Positions 14,566-20,270 of a stretch of DNA of 51,592 bases are shown piece by piece. Location: the NCBI RefSeq assembly GCF_900102145.1, contig NZ_FNBC01000016.1, forward strand, positions 1-51,592, read 5' to 3'. The notes under the pieces were generated by a model. It was not told the origin of the DNA and did no database searches. It saw nothing but the letters and a program-made list of their open reading frames with translations. Position 1 is the stretch's first letter; every line of letters starts with the position of its first letter. Made by a program: the position numbers and the translations under genes. Source of the stretch: Thermus arciformis. Lineage in GTDB: Bacteria; Deinococcota; Deinococci; Deinococcales; Thermaceae.

Positions 14566-14630
14566 CCCCTGCGGGGAAGCAGTTCCCGCTTCTATCGGGT
14601 CCTCAAGGTGTTTCCCTAAGGGGGAAGCAG
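14566..14630 (+). repeat. Two mini-palindromes (type 2) in the dead transposase
   Basis: The stretch holds TTCCCC-TGC-GGGGAA followed by GCAG (14572-14590) and TTTCCC-TAAG-GGGGAA followed by GCAGC (about 14610-14630). Both come a few bases after AAG, and both interrupt the transposase reading frame. A relative, TTCGCC-TGAC-GGCGAA-GCAG, is in the IS256 pseudogene at about 50400-50420. Confidence 0.55.
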
Positions 14631-14712
14631 CCAGAAGGCCCAGGGGTTGTTGGCTCACCTGGCCATAAGGCTCTCCGGGGGGCAAGGTCTTCTGCAAGTG
14701 GTGGACCCCAAG

Positions 14713-14733
14713 TTACGGGCCTCGCCCGTGACC
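14713..14733 (+). repeat. 21-bp type 1 mini-palindrome, in frame (adds LRASPVT)
   Basis: The stem ACGGGC / GCCCGT has loop CTC and is followed by GAC. It is flanked by AAG on both sides (14710-14712 and 14734-14736). It adds seven codons to the transposase frame; without it the text reads VVDPKPIPLAHG. Confidence 0.75.
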
Positions 14734-14823
14734 AAGCCCATCCCCCTGGCCCACGGTCACCGAATCCACATCCTGGACGACGTGCTCATCGGGCGCTACC
14801 GCTCAGGCAAGCTGAGCCCCAAG

Positions 14824-14844
14824 ATACGGGCTTCGCCCGTGACG
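14824..14844 (+). repeat. 21-bp type 1 mini-palindrome, in frame (adds IRASPVT)
   Basis: The stem ACGGGC / GCCCGT has loop TTC and is followed by GAC. It is flanked by AAG on both sides (14821-14823 and 14845-14847), and the preceding bases are again CCCC. Its insertion point differs from that of the copy at 14713, yet it encodes nearly the same heptapeptide. Confidence 0.75.
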
Positions 14845-15100
14845 AAGAAGGCCCGGGACACCTCCACGGGGGCTTGGGTGTTTGGGCTGTCCCTGGTGGT
14901 CCTAGCCTGGACGGACGGGAAGCGGCGGATTCCCCTGGCCTTCCTGCCCTACTTCGGGGAGGAGAGCAAGCTGGACCTGGCCCTGGCCCTGCTGGAGTAG
15001 GCCAAGGAGGCGGGCTTTCGTCCGAAGGGGGTGCTCTTTGACGCCTGGTACGCGGCGCGGCAGGTCCTGGAGTGGCTCCATGCCCACGGCTGGCCCCAAG

Positions 15101-15118
15101 CTACGCCTACGGCGTGAC
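15101..15118 (+). repeat. Type 1 mini-palindrome, shortened, adjoining a REP-like copy
   Basis: After CCCCAAG the sequence reads CT-ACGCC-TAC-GGCGT-GAC. The stem is one pair shorter than in other copies. Four bases later the REP-like palindrome copy D begins, so two elements were inserted at one place. Confidence 0.65.
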
Positions 15119-15122
15119 TTTG

Positions 15123-15172
15123 TCATACCACCCCATGCTGGCTTGCGCCAGCATGGGGGCCCCGGCAAAAGG
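15123..15172 (-). repeat. REP-like palindrome, copy D, inside the dead transposase
   Basis: On the minus strand CCTTTTGCCGGGGCCCC is followed by a perfect stem CCCCATGCTGGC / GCCAGCATGGGG with a 4-nt loop, then GGTATGA. The plan is that of the copies at 10372, 11472 and 29272. It is the only copy not at the end of an intact gene. Confidence 0.65.
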
Positions 15173-15428
15173 CTCCTAGGGGACTTCCCCGGGTCAGCCA
15201 AGCGAAGGAAACAGGGAGAAGGGGTATCACAAGGCTCAGGTCTAACCGTGTGCTGGACGGTGTCCAGCTCAGGAGGCATGGGGGTACCCGTTGGGTCAAG
15301 ACGGGGAGGCTTAGGGGCCTGGCCTTTGCCGTGGGGGTCCTCAAGCGCGGGGGGAAGTTTTACGGGACGGACCGGGGGGGTGGTGGGACTCGGGGATGCG
15401 GGAGGTTTACCGGTTACGGCAGGCCATA

Positions 15429-15467
15429 GATGCTTGGCCCTTCGGGCCAACACATTTGCGTAAGCAA
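15429..15467 (+). repeat. 39-bp in-frame palindromic insert in the dead transposase
   Basis: It consists of nested hairpins: TTGGCCC-TTC-GGGCCAA, TTGC-GTAA-GCAA, and an outer TGCTT / AAGCA. Removing it joins RQAI directly to EEIFRGL, the expected transposase text, so it adds exactly 13 codons. Confidence 0.6.
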
Positions 15468-15709
15468 GAGGAGATCTTCCGGGGGCTATAGCAGGAGCTT
15501 GGGTGGAGGGGGCACCGGCACTGGCGGAGGGGGAAGCTACTGGCGCACTTGGCGCTGGGGCTGGTGGCCTACGGGCTGATAGAGCGGCAGCGGGAGAGGC
15601 TGGGGTTGAGCTTCTACGGGTGCCGAAGAAGACTCATCGCAGGCAAGCTGCGGCTAGATTTGAGCCCACTATTATCGGTAAATGTGGACGCCGCGTAAGT
15701 CCAGAGGCA

Positions 15710-16156
15710 TCACACCCGCTTCACCGCCAGCCCCTCGGCTTCCGCCGCCCTCGCCTGTTCCTCGTCTGCCGTCCAGAAAGGTAGCTCCCAAGGTGCCACC
15801 CCTCCCACCCGGGCCACCACCAAGGCCGTGGCCAGGTGCAAGGCGTCGTAGGCCCGGAGCTTGTGGCGGAGGAGGAGGCGCTTGGCCTCCCGGAGAACGG
15901 GGGGCTTGGGAGGCACCAGGCGGTACTGCAAGGCGGCGTGGGCCTCCAGGGCTTCTACGGCCAAGCGCACCTCCTCCGGGGTAAGAACGCCTTGCCGCTC
16001 CTTGATGCGGAAGGCGGACACCGCCTCCACCACGGCCAGGGAGCTGGTGAGCACCGCCCTAACCTCCGCGAAGAGGGTCCTCACCTCCTCCGCTCCCGGC
16101 TCCTTCGGGTCGTAGCGCTTCACCAAGGCGGAGGTGTCCAGGTAGGGGAGGATCAC
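15710..16156 (-). CDS. VapC-type PIN-domain toxin
   Basis: The 148-aa protein has the PIN signature MILPYLDTSALVKRY (first Asp at residue 7), a central EAVSAFRIKERQGVL, and C-terminal LRAYDALHLATALV plus FWTADEEQARAAEAEGL. It belongs to the VapC RNase family. It overlaps its antitoxin gene by 4 bases and ends about 10 bp from the dead transposase, so the pair may have arrived with or beside that element. Confidence 0.85.
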   Translation of the reverse strand: MILPYLDTSALVKRYDPKEPGAEEVRTLFAEVRAVLTSSLAVVEAVSAFRIKERQGVLTPEEVRLAVEALEAHAALQYRLVPPKPPVLREAKRLLLRHKLRAYDALHLATALVVARVGGVAPWELPFWTADEEQARAAEAEGLAVKRV

Positions 16157-16443
16157 CGCCCCTCCCGGTCCGCCAAGACCGCCCCGGAGAGGCCGAGCCC
16201 GCGCCCGGCCACCTTCCCCAGGTAGCGGCGGTAGGCCTCCTCCATCCGGGCCGGGGTCACGGCCCGCTCGGGGACCTCCAAGAGCCCCTCCTCCGCCAGG
16301 GCCAGAAGCAAGGGGGCCTCCTCCTCCGGGAGGAGGTCCAAGGCCAGGCGGAGGATCTCCGCCTCGGTGCGCCCCGTGGCGCGGGCCAGGCGTTTCAGCT
16401 TGGCCTCCTCCTCAGGGGTGAGGTAGACCTGCTTGCGTAACAT
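16153..16443 (-). CDS. VapB-type ribbon-helix-helix antitoxin
   Basis: The 96-aa protein starts MLRKQVYLTPEEEAKLKRLARATGRTEAE, a ribbon-helix-helix domain, followed by a toxin-binding tail. The ATG at 16443 is preferred over a TTG at 16452. A TATAAT-like -10 (about 16453-16458, minus strand) lies about 10 bp upstream, so the mRNA is probably nearly leaderless. Confidence 0.82.
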   Translation of the reverse strand: MLRKQVYLTPEEEAKLKRLARATGRTEAEILRLALDLLPEEEAPLLLALAEEGLLEVPERAVTPARMEEAYRRYLGKVAGRGLGLSGAVLADREGR

Positions 16444-16501
16444 ACAGCGCAATTATACATCACGTCGGCGAGTCCCCCAGGTGTGCCGGTCCCTTGCCTT
16501 A

Positions 16502-16573
16502 CCCCTTGACCCCGGTCATGGACCGCCCCCGGCCTCGCCCCCACCCTGGGAGGTGGAGGTGAAGGATGCCGCA
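16502..16573 (+). promoter_or_regulatory. Ferredoxin leader (DR2): DnrT-type site TTGACC-CC-GGTCAT, leader hairpin and ribosome site
   Basis: The palindrome at 16506-16519 is centred 53.5 bp before the ATG. It is followed by a leader with CCCACCCTGGG and GGAGGTGGAGGTGAAGG. The leader resembles the narC leader (19447-19476). This whole segment is the intact member of the duplication with 14212-14277. Confidence 0.75.
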
Positions 16574-16829
16574 CGTGATCTGCGAGCCCTGCATCGGCGT
16601 GAAGGACAGGAGTTGCCAGGAAGTCTGCCCGGTAGAGTGCATCTACGATGCCGGGGAGCAGCTTTACATCCACCCCGACGAGTGCATTGACTGCGGGGCC
16701 TGCGTGCCCGCCTGCCCGGTGAACGCCATCTACCCTGAGGAGGACGTCCCCGAGGAGTGGAGGGTCTACATAGAGAAGAACCGGGAGTGGGCGAGGACCC
16801 TGCCCAACGTGCACGTCCTGGAAGGTTAG
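16566..16829 (+). CDS. Seven-iron ferredoxin
   Basis: The 87-aa protein begins MPHVICEPCIGVKDRSCQEV, followed by CPVECIY, and continues with CIDCGACVPACPVNAIYPEE. These are the [3Fe-4S] and [4Fe-4S] ligand sets of Thermus-type seven-iron ferredoxin, to which it is very similar from memory. The C-terminus is slightly longer. The chromosomal housekeeping ferredoxin should exist elsewhere, so this is probably a second copy serving the denitrification island, for example electrons for NirJ or other radical enzymes (inference). Its DnrT-type promoter supports anaerobic expression. Confidence 0.9.
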   Translation: MPHVICEPCIGVKDRSCQEVCPVECIYDAGEQLYIHPDECIDCGACVPACPVNAIYPEEDVPEEWRVYIEKNREWARTLPNVHVLEG

Positions 16830-16921
16830 GATGCCCGCGCCGAGGGGACTTTGGCCTGGTCTGCGGGCTGCCAGAGGGTGTGGGGCCGCAAAAGGCCCTG
16901 CCCGGGAGAGGGGCGGCTTCC

Positions 16922-17578
16922 TCAGCGCTTGATCAGGCCCTCGAGGGCCCCGGGGTCCGGCACCTCCACCCGCCTTCCCGCAAGGCGGATGAGCCCCCGG
17001 CGGTAAAGCTCCCCCAGGTTGCGGGAGACCGCCTCGGGCACCGTGCCCAGAAGGGCGGCGAGCTCGGGGTTCGTGGGGAGGCGGAAGCCCTGCCCCTCCT
17101 CCCGAAGCCTTTCCAGCAGGAACTCGCAGAGCCTCTCCCGCACCTCGTGGAAGACCAGGCGGTCCAGGAGGTGGAGGAGTTGCCCCTGACGGCGGGCCAG
17201 GTAGCGGATCAAGGCCCGGGCCAGGGGGGGCCTTTCCTCCAGGAGCTGGAAGAAGCGGTCCTTGGGGATGGCCAGGACCTCGCTTTCCTCCAGGGCCTCG
17301 GCGCTCGCCGGGTAGGTGGGGCGGTCCAGGAAAAGGGCCACCTCGGCCAGCACCTTTCCCGGGCCCTCCACGTGGAGCACCACCTGCTTGCGCCCCTCGG
17401 GGTCCAGCTTGTAGACCTTGATGAGCCCCCTTCTCACCACAAAGAGGGCCCGCACGGGCTCCCCTTCCAGGAAGAGAAGCTCCCCTTTCCTCAGGCGCAG
17501 GGCCCTGGCCTCCCTTTCCAGGGCCTCGGCGTCCTCCGAGGGCAACTCGCGGAACAGGGCCACCTGGGTGAGCTCCAC
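16922..17578 (-). CDS. dnrT: CRP/FNR-family transcriptional activator DnrT
   Basis: The 218-aa protein has a cyclic-nucleotide-like beta-roll (about 15-125), a dimerisation helix and a C-terminal winged helix (about 155-205). The recognition helix text is TVPEAVSRNLGEL and keeps E-x2-S-R as in FNR, which reads TTGA half-sites. There is no N-terminal Cys cluster, so it is not an Fe-S oxygen sensor. It may sense NO through heme or act together with DnrS. It lies 3 bp after dnrS in one operon. In Thermus, DnrT is reported to be needed for nar, nir and nor expression. Confidence 0.88.
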   Translation of the reverse strand: MELTQVALFRELPSEDAEALEREARALRLRKGELLFLEGEPVRALFVVRRGLIKVYKLDPEGRKQVVLHVEGPGKVLAEVALFLDRPTYPASAEALEESEVLAIPKDRFFQLLEERPPLARALIRYLARRQGQLLHLLDRLVFHEVRERLCEFLLERLREEGQGFRLPTNPELAALLGTVPEAVSRNLGELYRRGLIRLAGRRVEVPDPGALEGLIKR

Positions 17579-17581
17579 GCC

Positions 17582-19402
17582 TCACCCCCTCAGGGCGGAA
17601 AGCCGCTCCCGGGCCTCTTCCAGGAGGGGCTCCAGGCGCAGGGCGCGGGCGTAGGCCTCCTTCGCCACCTCTTTGTAGCCCAAGGCCTCCGCCAGCTCCC
17701 CAAGCCGTAAAAGCCCGGAGAGGGCCCTCTCCTGCAGGTAGGCCCTTTCCGCCTCGGCCCACTCCCCGTAGGGGTCGTCCCCGAAGAGGGGGCCCTTGTA
17801 GAGCTCCAGGGCTTGGCGCAGGGTCTTGAAGGCGGAGAGGCCCTCCTCGAGGTCCGCCTTGCGCATGAGCTCCTCAAAGCGCTCAAAGTCCAGGAAACGC
17901 TTTTCCGGCAACCGCAGGTGGTAGTACTCCCCCTCCCGCTCCACCACCCCGGGAAGGGTCTTGCGCAGGTGGTAGACCAGGGCGTAGAGCTCCTGACGGG
18001 CCTTCTCCGGGGGGAGGTCGGGAAAGAAGGTCTCCAGAAGCTCGTCCACGTAGAGGGCCCGGTCCTTGTTGGCCAGCAGGAACTTGAAGAGGCGGTAGGC
18101 CCCGCTCCGGCCAAAGCTCTTGGGGGAGAGTTCCTCCCCCCGGTGGCGCACCCGGAAGCCCCCCAAGGCGTAGACCTCCAGCTCGGGCGGGGCCTCCTTG
18201 GCCGCGGTGAAGAGCAGAGGGGTGGCCAGGCGGGCGAACCACAGGGCGGGGGCGGCGGGGCCGGTGGGGGGCTTGGGGGGGCGGGCGTGGAACAGGGTGC
18301 CCACCGCCACCACCTCCCCGCCCGCCCAGAGGGGGAGGCACACCCTGGGCCGGCCCTCGGCCTCGGGGCAAGGGGGAAGGCCGTTTTTGAACCCCACCAC
18401 CTCCCCCCGCCAGGCGGGGCAGTCTTGCATGGCGCAGGGGGGGACCAGGCCCACCTCCAGCCGCTCCCCGGAGCGTCCCACCACCCGGACCCCGGTGGCC
18501 TCGGTGAAGCGCCGGAGCTGGTGCAAGAAGGTGTGCCGGGCTTCGGAGACCTCTCCCCGCCCGAGGTGCGCCCCCAGGGCGAAAAGCCCCGTCTCCCCCA
18601 GGCGGGTGAGGAGGGTGTAGAGGGTGCTGGCGAAGAGGGGACCGATGCGGGAGAGGGCCTCGAGGACCTCCTCGTGGTCCGCCTGGGGGTTGCGGGAGGC
18701 CAGGTTCAGGACCCCGATGAGGCCTTGGGGAAGCTCTAGGGGAACACAGATGTAGGTCTGGTAGCCCAGCTGCTTCACCTTCTGCCGCAGGTAGCGGGGG
18801 TCTTCCCGGAGGGTGTGGGTGACGAGGGGTTCGCGCCTCAAGGCCACGATGCCCGGGTAGCCTTCCCCCAGCTGGAACCAGGGCTTTTCCAGGAAGGCTT
18901 CCCGGTGCAGGCCCTCGTAGACGGTGAGGATCAGGTGGTGCCCCTCGGGGTCCGCCAGGAAGAGCTCCGCGGCCTCCATGGAAAGGGCCTGGCGCAGGGT
19001 CTTGAGGAAGCCCTCCAGGGCCTGGGGAAACCCCTCGGGGTGGCGGAGGAGGTGCTGGGTCAGGCGGGAGAGCTCCAGGAGGAGGTCCGGGGGTTCGGCC
19101 CGCTCGGGGTAAAGCTCCACCCGAAAGCCCTCCCCCTCCCGGTAGCCCTGGCACCGGAGGCGCCTCCCCTTGAGGAGGAGGGGGGTGCTGGCCCGGTAGG
19201 CGCCCCGCCTTAGCTCCCGCTGGACCGGGCAGCGGGCGCAGAGGGGGCGGCCAAAGGGGTCCTGCCCTTGGACGAGGGCGGCGCAGGGGAGGTTTGTCCC
19301 TTCCAGCCCCAAGGCGGGGTCAGCCTCCACAGAGGTCACCCGCCCCTCCCGGTCCAGACGCAGGCGGGCCAGGGGTTTCATCGCTTCCCAGGGTAAGCCC
19401 AT
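17582..19402 (-). CDS. dnrS: Denitrification regulator DnrS (GAF plus SARP/BTAD-type)
   Basis: The 606-aa protein has an N-terminal PAS-like segment with C-x14-C-x2-C (CAALVQGQD...LCARCP) and a GAF domain (about 105-265). A second sensor-like segment has C-x4-C-x16-C-x9-C (about 320-355). A C-terminal winged helix (VYALGGFRVRHRGEELSPKSF...) and a BTAD/TPR repeat region follow (about 415-606), as in SARP activators. It partners DnrT in control of nitrate respiration in Thermus. The ATG at 19402 is 4 bp from the operator at 19407; M8 at 19381 with GGGAAG upstream is an alternative start. Confidence 0.85.
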   Translation of the reverse strand: MGLPWEAMKPLARLRLDREGRVTSVEADPALGLEGTNLPCAALVQGQDPFGRPLCARCPVQRELRRGAYRASTPLLLKGRRLRCQGYREGEGFRVELYPERAEPPDLLLELSRLTQHLLRHPEGFPQALEGFLKTLRQALSMEAAELFLADPEGHHLILTVYEGLHREAFLEKPWFQLGEGYPGIVALRREPLVTHTLREDPRYLRQKVKQLGYQTYICVPLELPQGLIGVLNLASRNPQADHEEVLEALSRIGPLFASTLYTLLTRLGETGLFALGAHLGRGEVSEARHTFLHQLRRFTEATGVRVVGRSGERLEVGLVPPCAMQDCPAWRGEVVGFKNGLPPCPEAEGRPRVCLPLWAGGEVVAVGTLFHARPPKPPTGPAAPALWFARLATPLLFTAAKEAPPELEVYALGGFRVRHRGEELSPKSFGRSGAYRLFKFLLANKDRALYVDELLETFFPDLPPEKARQELYALVYHLRKTLPGVVEREGEYYHLRLPEKRFLDFERFEELMRKADLEEGLSAFKTLRQALELYKGPLFGDDPYGEWAEAERAYLQERALSGLLRLGELAEALGYKEVAKEAYARALRLEPLLEEARERLSALRG

Positions 19403-19406
19403 CTCT

Positions 19407-19422
19407 TAGGACAGATGTCCCA
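19407..19422. promoter_or_regulatory. dnrS-narC divergent operator TAGGACA-GA-TGTCCCA
   Basis: This 7-2-7 dyad with one mismatch is nearly identical to the nirS site. It is centred 62.5 bp before the narC ATG and 12.5 bp from the dnrS ATG. It is therefore placed to activate narC and, if bound, to block dnrS. The same GAC-N4-GTC core is present. Confidence 0.6.
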
Positions 19423-19446
19423 AGAAGGGAAAGTGGCCGCCAGGAC

Positions 19447-19476
19447 CCGCCCCCACACTGGGAGCCGGAGGTGAGG
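19447..19476 (+). promoter_or_regulatory. narC leader with small hairpin and ribosome site
   Basis: CGCCCCCACACTGGGAG, followed by GGAGGTGAGG just before the ATG, resembles the ferredoxin leader at 16535-16565. CCCA/TGGG could form a short stem directly before the Shine-Dalgarno. The shared leader may mean shared post-transcriptional control or a duplicated promoter. Confidence 0.5.
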
Positions 19477-20268
19477 ATGAAGGGTGCAAGGCTGATTCCC
19501 CTAGCCCTGGTCCTGGGGCTGGCCCTGGCCCTGGCCCAGGACGGGAAGGCCCTTTACGGCCAGCACTGCGCCAGCTGCCACGGGGCAGAGGGCCAGGGGA
19601 TTCCCGGGGCCATCCCGCCCCTGGCGGGGAACCCCAGGGTCCAGGACGAGGCCTACGTGGTGAAGGCGGTGCGGGAAGGCCTTTCCGGGCCGCTGGAGGT
19701 GGGAGGGGTGACCTACCAGGGCGTCATGCCCCCCCTGCCCCAGGTCTCCGAGGCGGAGGCCCGGGCCATCGCCCGGTACCTGCAGGGGTTGGGCGGGGCC
19801 CCGGCCCAGGCGGCCCCGGCCCCCCAGGTCCAGGGGGACCCCGCCTTGGGACGGGCCCTCTACCTGGGGCAGAAGGCCCTCCAGAACGGCGGCGCCCCCT
19901 GCCAGGCCTGCCACACCGTGGCCGGGGTGGGCTTCTTCGGGGGCGGCGCTTTGGGCAAGGACCTGACCGACGCCGCCAAGCGCCTGGGCGGGGAGGCGGG
20001 CCTCGCCGCCCTCCTGGAGAACCCCGCCTTCCCCGTGATGCGGGAGGCCTACAAGGGGAAGCCCCTGACCAAGGAGGAGGCGAGCGCCATCGCCGCCTTC
20101 CTGGCCCAGGTCTCCCAGGAGGCCCCGAGGCCTGCCTCCCTCTACCTGGGGCGCTTCCTGGTGGCGGGGCTTTTGGTTTTGGCGCTCCTGCTCCTTTACC
20201 AAGCGATCCTCTGGCAGCTTCGGCCGAGAAGCCTGGCGGAAAGGATCCGCGCCCAGCTTAGGAGGTGA
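19477..20268 (+). CDS. narC: Di-heme cytochrome c of the nitrate reductase operon
   Basis: The 263-aa protein has a signal peptide (residues 1-20, ending ALAQ) and two c-type heme sites, CASCH at 31-35 and CQACH at 142-146. A C-terminal membrane anchor ([18 protein letters not shown], about 222-239) is followed by a basic tail. In Thermus, NarC is required for nitrate respiration and passes electrons between the nitrate respiratory complexes. The ATG at 19477 follows GGAGGTGAGG. The last bases overlap or abut the start of narG, so nar genes are coupled. Confidence 0.9.
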   Translation: MKGARLIPLALVLGLALALAQDGKALYGQHCASCHGAEGQGIPGAIPPLAGNPRVQDEAYVVKAVREGLSGPLEVGGVTYQGVMPPLPQVSEAEARAIARYLQGLGGAPAQAAPAPQVQGDPALGRALYLGQKALQNGGAPCQACHTVAGVGFFGGGALGKDLTDAAKRLGGEAGLAALLENPAFPVMREAYKGKPLTKEEASAIAAFLAQVSQEAPRPASLYLGRFLVAGLLVLALLLLYQAILWQLRPRSLAERIRAQLRR

Positions 20269-20270
20269 AC

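Larger units (their letters stand above)
14341..15699 (+). pseudogene. Decayed IS4/IS701-like DDE transposase riddled with palindromic inserts
   Basis: Transposase segments can be read in changing frames: IYVWVDDELKALQVQGLKPP (from about 14417), LAHLAIRLSGGQGLLQVVDPK, then FGLSLVVLAWTDGKRRIPLA and PYFGEESKLDLALALLE. A TAG stop at 14998 follows, then FRPKGVLFDAWYAARQVLEW, RLRSNRVLDGVQLRRHGG, EEIFRGL, another TAG, and LAHLALGLVAYGLIERQRER to a TAA near 15699. The order fits an IS4-superfamily DDE enzyme. Two stops, frameshifts and several hairpin inserts make it dead. Exact terminal repeats were not identified. Confidence 0.8.

Noticed and set aside
14647-15000. 117-codon frame as an intact gene
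   Set aside because: It is the middle of a transposase pseudogene; transposase text continues beyond its TAG stop and before its ATG.
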